A program made the translations under genes and the position numbers. From Paraescarpia echinospica (Eukaryota > Annelida > Polychaeta > Sabellida > Siboglinidae), in assembly GCA_020002185.1 (NCBI GenBank), contig CM034532.1, forward strand, positions 45,279,506-45,343,505: DNA of 64,000 nucleotides, read 5' to 3'. How positions within the stretch are numbered: the stretch's first letter is position 1; every line of letters starts with the position of its first letter. The notes under the pieces were generated by a model, which saw nothing but the letters and a program-made list of their open reading frames with translations, made no database searches and was not told where the DNA came from. Positions 33,189 to 44,159 of this stretch are shown one piece after another.

Positions 33189-34538
33189 ATGGCACCTTGC
33201 AAGCGGCAACTCAGGGCAAAACGACACCTAGTTTGCAACGACTGCCAGAGCTGGGTGGATTTTGCTTTGTCTGGCTGTCCAAAATCATGGGCAGAGATCA
33301 AAGATGACGGATTCACATTTCGGTGTATGGGGTGTTTGAGGGTGGAATGTCTGATGAAGGAGGTGTGTAAGTTGACGGATATAGTGAAGGAGATGGAGGC
33401 GAGACTCAACATAGGAATAGATGGAGCAGAGAGAGATGGCGCGGAGAGAGTTGAGAATTCTACAACACAGAAGGAGCAGAGTTGTGACACGGAGACTGAA
33501 GAAAGGAGACTGAGAGGAAGGAAGGTGACCGGTGTGAAGGAACAAGACATTGAGAAAACAGAGGGACGGAGGAAAAGCGTTCGGCAGAGGAAAAGAAAAC
33601 GGGCCAGTGGGGATAGATCAGCAGGTAGTCAGACTGTAGAGAACGAGGAGAGACACGACAGCGATACAGGTGGTGAAGAGGTAGATACCACAGAGGCAGT
33701 TGGTAAGACTGTGAGACAGAAGACTGATGGAAGAAGACAGAGTGTTCAGCAAAAAACAGAAAACATGACAGGCGTGAAGGTGACAGGGGAGAAAGTGACC
33801 ATAGTGAAGGAGGTAGCCGGGGAAAAGGGACGGGAGAGGAGAGAAGAAAATGTGATGGGAGGAAAGAAGAAGGGACGAAAGGAAGTGAGAGTAAATGTGC
33901 TAGAAGAGAAGATGACAGGAGGAAAGGGGACAAGAGAAAACGCGACAGGAAAGAAGGGAATGGAAGAGAATGTGACAGGAGAGAAGACGACAAGAGGAAA
34001 AGACAACAACCAGACATATGCAAACCGGAGGAGCTACTCCGAGGCAGTGATTGAGGGGGCAAGGAGAAAAGAGAGAGTGTTTATGGGCGATTCAATTCTG
34101 AGAAAATCAGACAAGACTATATGCGAGGGGAAGGACGTTGTTGTATGTCTACCGGGGGCTAGGATAGAGCATGTGACCGAAAGGGTAGAGAAGGTATTGG
34201 GGCATGGCAAGGGAGGGTCTATACTAGTACACGTTGGGACAAACAATGCAGACAAGGAGGGAACAACTGGGATAGTTCAGAAGTACAGACATCTAGTGAG
34301 GAAGCTAAAGAAGACAAGAGTGGAACAGGTTATTCTCTCAGGAATTTTGCCATTAATGGGAGGAAGGGTGGCAAGATACAGAAACTGTAAGAGGATGGCG
34401 ATCAACGCACTAGTTGAGCAGATGTGTGAGGAAGAAGGCGTGGGATTCCTAGATTTATGGGGGTACTTTGTTGGGAGAGAAGATATGTACATGAGAGATG
34501 GCCTCCATCTAAGTGGAAAGGGGGCAGCAGTATTCTAA
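33189..34538 (+). CDS. CR1-type ORF1 protein with SGNH/GDSL esterase domain
   Basis: ORF1 proteins of this type bind the LINE RNA; some carry an esterase domain whose role is not settled. ATG 33189 opens a 449-residue frame. Residues 1-60 contain a zinc-binding-like set CNDC and CMGC. A long charged, Lys/Glu-rich, repetitive middle (about 80-290) is likely disordered or coiled. The C-terminal domain has the SGNH blocks: VFMGDSILRKSD (nucleophile Ser), LPGARIEHVTE (Gly), ILVHVGTNNADKEG (Asn), and MRDGLHLSGKG (Asp and His). All four catalytic positions are present, so this frame could be functional. It stops at TAA 34536. Confidence 0.85.
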   Translation: MAPCKRQLRAKRHLVCNDCQSWVDFALSGCPKSWAEIKDDGFTFRCMGCLRVECLMKEVCKLTDIVKEMEARLNIGIDGAERDGAERVENSTTQKEQSCDTETEERRLRGRKVTGVKEQDIEKTEGRRKSVRQRKRKRASGDRSAGSQTVENEERHDSDTGGEEVDTTEAVGKTVRQKTDGRRQSVQQKTENMTGVKVTGEKVTIVKEVAGEKGRERREENVMGGKKKGRKEVRVNVLEEKMTGGKGTRENATGKKGMEENVTGEKTTRGKDNNQTYANRRSYSEAVIEGARRKERVFMGDSILRKSDKTICEGKDVVVCLPGARIEHVTERVEKVLGHGKGGSILVHVGTNNADKEGTTGIVQKYRHLVRKLKKTRVEQVILSGILPLMGGRVARYRNCKRMAINALVEQMCEEEGVGFLDLWGYFVGREDMYMRDGLHLSGKGAAVF

Positions 34539-34573
34539 GAGAATCTGCTGCGATCTGTTGACAGTGGGACAGG

Positions 34574-37417
34574 TTGCATCTATTTAAACTAAATTCGCAG
34601 GGGGGACTCGCAGAGAAGCCTGAAGGCATACATAAAGGCAGCAAAAATAATTCAGCAAAGAACAGTCTGGAAAACTGTTCTGAAGATGGGTATAAATGTG
34701 TTTGTTTAAATGCAAGGAGTATAGTAAACAAAAGAAATGAACTAAACATTATGGTAGAAGATATTGACCCTCACATAATAGGTATAACCGAATCATGGGC
34801 AACCACCGATATATCAGATGCCGAATTGGGACTGACAGGATATGTAATGTTTAGGAAAGATAGAATAGGAAGAAGGGGAGGTGGAGTTATTTTGTATATA
34901 TTAAAGAATCTATCCAGGCTTATGAAATAAAATTAGACAGAGAAGCAGATTGCGAAGAAGCTGTTTGGTGTAACATAGTTACAGGAAAACTCAACGTTAA
35001 CGGTTGGATTAGTTTATCGAAGTCCAAACATAAGCATAGAAGAGAATGAAAAAATACAAAACGCTATAAGGGAAGTGAGCAAACGGGACTGTGTTATTAT
35101 GGGGGATTTTAACCATGGGCATATAAAATGGAAATCTCTACAGAGTATGGGTAGTGAGGACCACAAGTTTTTAGTTTTAGTACAAGATAGTTTCCTTTCT
35201 CAACATGTGCTAGAACCAACCAGGGGAGAGAATGTGTTAGACTTAGTTTTGTCCTCACAGAATGAATTAGTTGACAATGTTAAATTATGTGAGCCTCTGG
35301 GAAGTAGTGATCACAACCAGATACATTTTACCATCAAAGTAAAATCAGAAAGAAATAATAAAAAGCAGTTCAGGAGAAATTTCCACAAAGGAAGATATAA
35401 GGAAATGAGGAAATATTTAGCAAAGATAGACTGGAATAATACACTGAAGAATAAGACAGCAACAGAATGCTGGAATATCTTAAAGAATGAAATAGAGTGC
35501 ATCGTAGATAAATTTGTTCCCTTCAAAAAACAAGGGAAACGGACCAGAAAGAAATACTTATCGAAAGAAGCCATTAGAAAAATTAAGTATAAACAAATGA
35601 TGTGGAAGTCATATAGACGTACTGGAAATGACGAAGACTACAACATTTATAAAGAAGCACTAAACCAAGCTACAGCTGAAATTAGAAATTCAAAGAGAAG
35701 CTATGAACATAAATTCAGCTTGTAATATAATACAAGATTTTTTATGCGTATGTTCGAAGCAAACAGAAAGTTCAGGATAAGGTCGGTCCTCTAGAAGATA
35801 GTGCTGGAAATATAATATCAGAAGGATTCTTAATGGCAGAAGACCTAAATGAGTATTTTAGTTCAGTGTTTACCAGAGAAGACACTAGTTCACTGCCAGT
35901 ACCAGAGGATAAGTTCAAGGGGGCAGAATCAGACTATTTAAGACAGTTAATTGTAACCCCAGAAATGGTAGCTAAGAAAATTAGGGCTATGAAGAAAAAT
36001 AAATCACCTGGAGTGGATGGTATTCCACCCAAACTACTAGTGGAAATTGTAGAACAAATTAGCATACCGCTTGCAACAGTTTTCAACTTGTCATTAGAAG
36101 AGGGAGTGGTTCCTTTAGAATGGAAAGAAGCAAAAATTATACCGTTATTTAAAAAAGGTTCGAGAAACAAGTCAAATAATTATAGACCAGTTAGTTTAAC
36201 ATCGGTGATTTGTAAATTATTAGAAAGACTAATTAAAGATCACATGGTGGATTTTCTTGTTAAACATAACTTGATAAACCCATCTCAACATGGGTTTCTA
36301 AAAGCGAGGTCATGCTTAACAAATATGTTATGTTTTTTAGAAGATATCACTAAGTGGGTAGATGATGGATCACCAGTAGATATCATCTACTTAGATTTTC
36401 AAAAAGCTTTCGACAAAGTGCCACATCAGAGATTACTGCTTAAACTAAAAGCCCATGGCATAGGAAATGGTATAATTAACTGGATAGAAAAATGGCTGAT
36501 TGACAGAAGACAACGGGTAGTTGTTGATGGGGAGGCTTCAAACTGGAAATCAGTTTTGAGTGGGGTTCCACAGGGATCAGTACTGGGACCTATATTATTC
36601 TTAATATATATATAAACGATTTGGACGATGATATAGCTAGCAAGGTGTTGAAATTTGCAGATGATACAAAAGTATTTAGAAAGATTAAAAGTGATGGGGA
36701 TAGACAGCATTTACATGATGATCTTGACAGGTTGATCAAATGGTCTGAAAAGTGGCAAATGTTGTTCATTTAGAATATACAATGGGGGGAACTGTACTAA
36801 GTACTACTGTAAAACAAAAAGACTTAGGGCTGACAATTAGTGCTGACATGAAGGTTTCAGAGCAGTGTGGAATTGCAGCTTCAAAGGGAAATCAAATCCT
36901 TGGATTGATTAGGCGAAATATAGCATATAAAGAAAAAGAACTAATAATACCGCTGTACAAAACAATAGTTAGGCCTCATTTAGAATATTGTATACAAGCG
37001 TGGAGGCCATACCGCAAGAAGGACATAGATATGCTAGAAAGAATACAGAGGAGAGCGACTAAAATGATACCAAAACTGAGGGATCTTAGTTATGAAAAAC
37101 GCCTAAAAGAATGTGGTTTAACAACACTAGAGACCAGGAGACTGAGAGGAGATCAGATAGAAGTGTTTAAAATATTGAATGGTTATGAAAATATTGATAA
37201 AAATATGTTTTTTTCAGTTAAGAAAGATAGAAAGACTAGAGGACATAAAGTTACATTAGTAAAGGAGCAGTGTAGATTAGACGTGAGAAAGTTCTCATTT
37301 TCACAAAGGACTGTGAATGAATGGAACAGATTATCTGATGATCGTGTGGGTGCTAGTAGTGTGAATATGTTTAAAAATAAAATCGACACATACCTCAGAA
37401 GGGCTGGATATATGTAG
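34574..37417 (+). pseudogene. CR1-type ORF2 protein (endonuclease and reverse transcriptase), broken
   Basis: The endonuclease starts CVCLNARSIVNKRNELNIMV and has IIGITESWATTDISD and RRGGGVILYI. It breaks near 34928 and resumes at 35075 with DCVIMGDFNHGHIKW and LGSSDHNQIHF. The reverse transcriptase (35833-36615) has KNKSPGVDGIPPKLL, YRPVSLTSVICKLLERLI, IIYLDFQKAFDKVPHQRL and LSGVPQGSVLGPILFLIYI. It ends in a TAA within an AT-run (copy B at 54478 has ATCAAC there). KFADDTKVFRKI follows in another frame near 36655, and the thumb/C-terminal domain (36752-37417) is open. At least four lesions, so ORF2 is dead. Confidence 0.88.
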
Positions 37418-37505
37418 ATAAAAGGGTTGGACTCTCGATAAGCCAAAGGGCTTCCTTGTCCACCTGCCATCTAGAGTTAATTCTCTGGATGGCAATCTTG
37501 TTAAA

Positions 37506-38181
37506 TAGTGTTGGTAATATGCCATTACAAACAACAGTGCATTTTCGATATGATAGATATATAAGAAAAACAAAAAACTTACATATTTACTAGGTCCCTA
37601 TATACTATTATATAGGGTTGAAACACATACAGTCGTCACCTTGAGCGCCGGTAAATATAGTCTGATCTGCTTCTATATAACTTAGTAGATGAAACGACTG
37701 GTCAATATTAACAAAGTTACTCAGGGTGGCGCAGTTTCCCTGTGATCATTGGTCCCCATCTTCCCCTAGTCCTGCGTTGGGTATTCTCGCGTAGTTCACG
37801 TGTTACATGATGGACGATAATGCATTTTGGGGAATTCTGCGGTATCCCGTTTTAGTACGGATTTGATTCAAATAAAACAGTCGTGATTAAAAATACGTTG
37901 TAATGTGTTCATCACTTTGAACAATATGATTAAATTCAGTATGAAAAACCCAAATAGCACTCATGAAGAAAACATTGTTGTCGTGTTAATGCTAGTCAGA
38001 ATCAGATGCGAAACTCATTTATCTGAAATGTAATGCGATACCGAACAGGCAGCCAGTGCATCTGGCAGAGTACTGATAAAGTACTGTCGCTACCAGCCTG
38101 AATAGTCATAAGACGCGCTGCAGTATTCTGAACTGTTTATGTTACCCACAGAAGTTTCAAACAAAACTGAGTTGCAGCTAG
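37506..38181. other. no recognisable gene
   Basis: Moderately AT-rich unique sequence without a coding signal. Confidence 0.45.
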
Positions 38182-38320
<139 letters not shown>

Positions 38321-38856
38321 TTGAACTAATCAGTGTTAGACATACTGAAAAATGCAATGCAACAACGGATGCAAAATCGCTGCTTGCATCAAACTGAAAT
38401 GGCGCATAGGAGCGTGTCTAACGCGTGTAATAGGCAAAGCTAGGGCAGACGTTATGCCTTCACTCGCACGTGGTCCAATGTGCGCGCACATTGAAAACAA
38501 CATAAATGGGGAAGGAATTTTACATAGATATGGGGAAACATACAATGTGATATATTTCGCTATGTTATATGATACACATACTCAGGTGGCTCGTGTCGAA
38601 CGTTTACTGCTTCACAATTTGACAACGATAACGTGACTAGTTTTTGTCTATCGCGATCGCATATAACGATCGCGTATCACGATACGTATATTGTGTGTTG
38701 CTTACCATACAGTGCGGGGTATATCGCGATATATACCGGTGTAGAGTCTATATAATTTCGTCCCTGTGTGGGTGTACCGAAAGTTTGGCGTTTTGAAGAT
38801 GTCCCATTAGATGAAAGGTCATACTTGTCCAGTACCGGGTGACTGTGGAAAATAGA

Positions 38857-38997
38857 TTGTCTGCAAGCGCCACGACCTGGAAAAGCATCCCTATCCCGAT
38901 CGCGCCACGCGCTCGGTTGGATTGTTGAACAATGAAACCGAGCGCGTGGCGCGATCTGGATAGGGATGCGTTTCGAGATCGGGGCGCTTGCAGACAA
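38857..38997. mobile_element. palindromic MITE, 141 bp
   Basis: The ends TTGTCTGCAAGCGCC and GGCGCTTGCAGACAA are perfect inverted repeats, and nearly the whole interior is self-complementary (CGCCACGCGCTCGGTT with AACCGAGCGCGTGGCG is not strictly continuous but pairs as CCGAGCGCGTGGCGCGAT). The loop reads GGATTGTTGAACAATG. The arms differ at a few positions. No target duplication is obvious. Confidence 0.7.
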
Positions 38998-39719
38998 CTC
39001 TCTAATGGCCTACGACCGTGTCACCTCCGACTGTCCACACATGCACAGCCAATTATTTCAATCTGCTTTTGTCTGAGTCTGAGGATAACTTTTATGTCAT
39101 AATCTTCTAATATTTATATAAGTTTACACTGAAAATGTCGTACGGCTACCATGTTGAAATAATGAATCGTGTGTACCACTTCGCCAAAACATCCAGTTTT
39201 AATTGATAATTAAACTGTAGCAGTGACGATATGGTGATTAAGCCATGTGTACCTCTGTTTGCGTGTGTGCACGCATGTATGTTGGAAGACAATTGTTATA
39301 ATAAACTGTCGAACGATTTTCAGCTTAGTGTAGATGTAGCTATGAATGTGAACACATTGTTAACATATCATATTAAAAATGCAAAGACAAATACAACAAT
39401 CTCTCTTGTTTTCTCCGTGCGATATCGACGTGGGCGAGGTGTGACTAGTTCTTTGTTGGCTGTAGGGAGCTCATTATTTGCTATGTTCATTGATATCAGT
39501 GTAGCGACCCACTTTTCAACTAACCAAGTGTTTCAACTAGCCCCGGTCTCCCCTATCCATAGCTATCCGTGCAACTTAAATGGTGTGTGTTCAACGAGGT
39601 TATTCTAGTAAGCTACTGCCATAATATCATTGGTAGTTGCAAAAGGTTAACTTTTAGGCCTATTAACTTTTTCAGATGCGTAGGCCCCCGACAAACGGTT
39701 TTCCATTTAATAAGTAAAC
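38998..39719. other. no recognisable gene
   Basis: A 125-codon frame (39231-39608) has no motif or duplicated counterpart and is probably fortuitous. Confidence 0.45.
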
Positions 39720-39836
39720 CACGGTAAAACGATAGTCACGTGCCGTCTAGAACAGAAATTACGCAGGGCCTATGTGCGGTTTTCAAGCATTCAGCGTATA
39801 ACGATAATTACGTCGAACGTGACTGCTAGAGCGGAA

Positions 39837-39991
39837 ATGACGTTACTTCTGGTTTCGCGCATGTCCATTCTCCATGGTGAACGACCGAGGACGAGGCAAC
39901 TGGATGAGGCGACATGTTTTGGGGGAGAAATGGAGCGCCTTGTTGTTCGATCACTAAAGGAGAACGAACCAACAGAAACAGACGAACTGTT
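39837..39991 (+). CDS. exon-like ORF of copy B
   Basis: From ATG 39837 the frame reads through RPRTRQLDEATC, EMERLVVRSLKENEP and TETDELL and meets the donor GTAAGT at 39992. The same frame is open in copy C (about 56974-57103: RPRTRQLDEATC, EMERLVVRSLEENEP, TETYELL), although the ATG is missing there. It splices in phase to the block 41080-41130, which has acceptor TTTGTGTTTCAG and donor GTAAGA. I recognise no domain. Confidence 0.4.
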
Positions 39992-41079
39992 GTAAGTGAG
40001 AGCGATAATTCACGCGTGTTCAACGGCGAAAATGTATTAACTTTCAAGTCAACTGCCGTTGCTAGGATATCACGGCAACGCTGAACAGTTCCGACAGCGA
40101 GCAAACCTAAGTGCACAGTTTTCACTGTTGTGTTTCACTGTGTGAGTAGCATCACAATGATCCCACAAACATAGTAACTGATGTCAATTTACTTTTACTG
40201 TCAATGTTTTTGTTTAATAATATTATAAGTTGGTTTTTCGATTATATGACGTCACTGTCTCAGGGATCGATTTAGAAAGTCATGCATGTGCCCGAAGGGC
40301 ACATCAAAGATATAACTATGTGCCTTTTCTAAATTTGATGTGCCCCAAATCAGTTGATTAAAATTTTATATTAACATTTTATTAATAATTTGCATGGTAG
40401 TATGATCGCTTAAATAACCTAAATAACATTATGTGAATATTAGTCATGTAATCATGTTATTGTTTAACTTGTTTTGAATTCTATTCATGACTGCCTGTAC
40501 GCGACATATTTCTGGGTACAAAATATATAACCATCAATATCAAAGTGCTCAGAAATGTTCAGGTTTTTTCAAAATCTGTAACGTTACAAAAAATAAATTC
40601 TGGATAGGTGTGTCCCATTTTTTTGTGGACTGGTCATGCTACTACAGTCTACTGCTCCTAAGATATAGGGAGATTATTATTAAGAAATACGATGCAGCAG
40701 TTTGCGACACTGAGTGACAACGATTCACATACGCGAACAATATTGAAAGAACCATGTTGATTAAACATAAAATGAACTCATCAATTGATTCACCGATGAA
40801 CCGATGTATGGAATAGCCTCACTCAGTCTGTGGTTGACATTGCATCGGTGCAGTCTTCTGAGAGGAAATTAGATTACAAGTTGTGGGAAAATCACCCAAT
40901 TTAATTATACTTTACAGTAAGACTATTTCGTGTAAGACTAGAACATAGCGTTGTCTTTTTTCTAAAGCTAATGACCCAAGGTGACGAGGGCATTTATAAT
41001 GAATGTACTATTTGTGAGCCTTGGTGATGGAGGCATAATTGATACACATGCTTTGACTTTTGTCTTCTTTGTGTTTCAG

Positions 41080-41730
41080 CTGCAGAAGTTCAGTCGTGAC
41101 GTCAGCGGACACCAGCAGCCGGAGGATCGAGTAAGAGGTATGTCGCTAATTCTTAGCTGATATTTGTGTTTCAGGTGATATGACCCAGAAGAGGGCGCAG
41201 AAGTGGAAGCAGAAGAGGAACAGAAAAGGACCCGGAATAGGATACTGAAGAGGACACAGAAGAGGACAGAGAAGACCACTTAGAAGCGGGCGCCAAAGAG
41301 GGTGCCGAAGAGGACAACAAAGAGGACGCAGAAGGGGGACAACAAGAGGACACAGAAGTAAACCTAACCTGGTTATTCATTATTGCTCTGTTAACCTTTT
41401 TTTCTGTTTTTTTTCATGCGCCGTGACGTCAGCGGACATAGTACTGTAATTGCTGCTGTTGCGACAGCAGTACTTACATATTGTTCTTATTTCTTTAGTT
41501 TAGTCTTAACTTATGTGTGTTCCTTTCCGTGGTTATGTTAATTGTATCTTTGTTCTGTTTTTAAAAGCGAAGCATCAGCCGTAGCGTCAGGGGACATCTG
41601 CCATCGATTGAACAAAAGGTATTTATGTAATTGCTATCTCCACGTCTACAGTTACATACTCTGTTGTATTAGTTTTCAATAATACTTAAATTATGTTTGC
41701 TTTTCAGATGACACAGGCCAGGTGGCTGAC
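41080..41730 (+). other. repeated exon-like modules in copy B
   Basis: GTGACGTCAGCGGACA occurs at about 41096 and 41422, and a variant (GTAGCGTCAGGGGACATCTG) at 41581. The last two are followed by TGTAATTGCT and long pyrimidine-rich intron-like sequence, with a period of about 160 bases. At 41171-41360 lies a purine-rich block of degenerate 9- to 12-base repeats of AGAAGAGGACA. In copy C only one module remains (57680-57760). Internal exon duplication is likely. Confidence 0.45.
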
Positions 41731-41831
41731 GATACACGCCGTTACTGTAGCAGGTATGGTTGCAGTTCTGTTATGCTGAAGTTAATGCCCGTTTGTATAG
41801 CTTTCTGTATGTTTTCATACGAAAATATCAG

Positions 41832-41954
41832 ACATGAAGCCAGCGGGCACCTCAAGACAAAGCATCAATCAAAGGATGCTCAGTCTATTCCTTGACGAGC
41901 GCTTGGTCTGTGTCCATGACGTTGAAGCATTGACGCCACAGCCTATATGTGAAG
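41832..41954 (+). CDS. exon-like ORF with canonical splice sites, copy B
   Basis: After acceptor ATATCAG, the frame from ATG 41834 reads SINQRMLSLFLDERLVCVHD and PQPICE, then the donor GTAAGG at 41955 in phase 1. The next exon would begin at 42339 after TTTTAATGACAACAG and encode a near-threefold GGKVT repeat (GGKVTIGGKVTAGGQVT) before the insertion. Copy C retains the block with substitutions (CATTCCCTGACGAGCGC near 57930). Confidence 0.4.
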
Positions 41955-43529
41955 GTAAGGCAGCGGCACGGGTATCGCGATGCGATTACATCTTCAGTTT
42001 AATTAACCATATTTTCTGTTTTCATGTTGGAAATTGCTCAACGTGAACCGTGGTAAGACGTGACGTCACACGAAAGAGCAACGAAAAGAACAATCACAGC
42101 AACAATTATAAAGTAATAAAGGTACCCGGGGGTAATCCGGATTATTGTGTTTACAGAGACGTCGTTTTAAATAGGCCGACGTGTATATTCTTTATAACGT
42201 TATAATTCAGAACAAATGTTATTGATTTCTTGGATGAATAATTATGTCTTTATATAGCTACAACCACCTCCACTTCGAATTCTAGTACATGGTAACGAAT
42301 ATCAACAAATGTAACATTTTGTGTTTTAATGACAACAGGTGGCAAGGTCACGATAGGCGGCAAAGTGACGGCAGGCGGCCAGGTGACAGGACAACAATTG
42401 GTCCTAGTAGACATGCTAACTGCAAAAAATAGGGTTTTACTTTAAAGGGAATAAAAACATATATTACTTGAATTCATGTTATATTACATCCTGCTATCTA
42501 CTTCCACGTCCACCAAGCAAAAAAAATCAAAAAAATTCAATGAATTAGAAATTCCACATTTTATGCTGTACATCCGGACATTTTCGAATATGCATATTTT
42601 TGGCGCGCTTTTCGGGATGCCGAGATGTGACGTCACTTATGACTCAAACTCGCATCAGGCCGACCCTTTCCATGCATTCAGAGCATGTTTACAAGTATAG
42701 TTTTTGGGTCGAAACGAGCGTCAGAATGAGTTATTGTGCAATTTTCCGACGTAATACAAACACTAGTCATCATAGAGGAACAAGCAGTTATCTTACGGTT
42801 CCACATGAATCCAATTTTATTCAAAACAACGTATGCGAATGGGCCTATCCAATTTTATTCAAAACAACGTATGCGAATGGGCCTACAAGTCGACTAGGTT
42901 TCGCCGAGCTTGGGCTCGTTTTCAGAATAATTATATCGAATGCAACCAACGGGAGATAATCTACACCAATAAACGTACATAGCAAACATATATGTTGAGT
43001 GCGCATGCGTCAGGTGTTGTCTTTTCTTTTTACCCGCTCCTACGTTGGCACCTAATTACATAAATTCTAGTGATTGTCATTATCCCAGGTTGGCAGGCGA
43101 ACAATATTATCATCACCACTAAGCGTGCATATAAGTAAACTTACGATCTATCATCCCCAAGTCTTAGACTATTAAATTATTTTGCTTAACAACAGCCCAA
43201 ACTTTTCAAAACAAGATGGCGGAGGTGTAAACAAGAATTAAAGCGCGCGAAATCAAATCATCCCCAACACAACTTAATCAATCAGCGTATACGCATACAC
43301 ACAAAAAATACATAGGCATAGCTTGCAACCATTAAAAATGGATTATTCTTCCCTCCTCTGTTCTACTACATATTGAGTCACTAACAGGCCCTTCATCTAT
43401 GTCCTGAGTCGGCCCAGGACTAGTTCTAAGACTATCATATAACCTAGTATTTGGTTCTATTGCACTAACCCGACCCCTGCACTTTTAAAAGTTTAGTATA
43501 ATTTTTTACAATCACATGGTTTTATTGGA

Positions 43530-44112
43530 ATGGCATCTGGTGGCACATTAGTAGTATATTTTGTCATTATAATTAATTTCTGGATCACAGTCAGATCCAA
43601 GGTAGATGATGCAAATGTACACGTCACTCGTTCCGGCCTAACCTCATCCGGAATTCACACGCTCCTCACCAGTGGAGATGTAGAGCTGAACCCTGGTCCC
43701 CGTCAAAGAGCCCAATCAACCCTATACACCCAAAAAAACAAACGAAAACCAAAATTCCCGTGTGGAATATGCGAACGTGCAGTCACGTGGTGTAAAACGA
43801 ATCCATCAGTTGCTTGTGACGACTGCAACACCTGGTATCATAAATCATGCCTAGGCATGTCAACTATAGTCTTCCTTGGTCTAAAACCCTAAACACCATG
43901 GCAATGCGACAGATGCGGGATACCCAACTTCACGGATTCAACTCTTTTTTACCACACAGATGTGTCACTATTTAATAGATACAGTGCCCTGTCTGAACCC
44001 GACCAACTCCACCCGACCAACTCCACGACCACCCTGGCAGCCCTCTCCACACCTCATCACCCAAAGCTACACCAAACTCACCCAAACCACCACTCACTAC
44101 CAAAAACATACT
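43530..44112 (+). pseudogene. N-terminal module: hydrophobic leader, 2A-like motif, PHD finger
   Basis: Residues 6-21 (TLVVYFVIIINFWITV) form a signal-like hydrophobic stretch. Residues 45-57 read LLTSGDVELNPGP, a complete 2A-like ribosome-skipping motif (D-V-E-x-N-P-G-P), encoded at 43677-43700. A PHD-type finger follows: C78-x2-C81, C96-x2-C99, H104-x2-C107. An in-frame TAA at 43890-43892 interrupts the finger; after it the frame continues with WQCDRCG, supplying the last cysteine pair. The frame ends near 44112. In the CR1-group elements of several invertebrates 2A motifs sit at this place and can act either as ribosome-skipping or as signal sequences. Confidence 0.8.
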
Positions 44113-44159
44113 AAGAATCCTAGTAGCCAACACCCAATCCATTTTTTTTAAAGGCACAC

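Larger units (their letters stand above)
32610..37505 (+). mobile_element. CR1-type LINE, near full length
   Basis: The element has a leader with an imperfect internal repeat (ACACAGGAAACAGTCTTTGT and ACACAGAAAAGTCTTTTCAA), ORF1 with an esterase domain, and ORF2 with endonuclease and reverse transcriptase. The 3' end CTCTGGATGGCAATCTTGTT is shared exactly with the second copy ending at 56285. The 5' boundary is an estimate. ORF1 is intact, ORF2 has several breaks. Confidence 0.85.
39720..42404 (+). repeat. duplicated locus, copy B, 5' part
   Basis: The block starting CACGTGCCGTCTAGAACAGA matches copy C from 56863 and proceeds in the same order through several exon-like blocks. It is cut at 42404 by the Academ-like insertion and resumes at 51642 with TCCGGCG, so 42402-42404 and 51642-51644 (TCC) are target duplications. 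Copies A and C have the uninterrupted GGTCCGGCGT at the equivalent place. Confidence 0.75.

Noticed and set aside
33460..34062. 200-codon minus-strand frame rich in Ser, Leu and Pro
   Set aside because: It is the antisense shadow of the Lys/Glu-rich part of the CR1-type ORF1.
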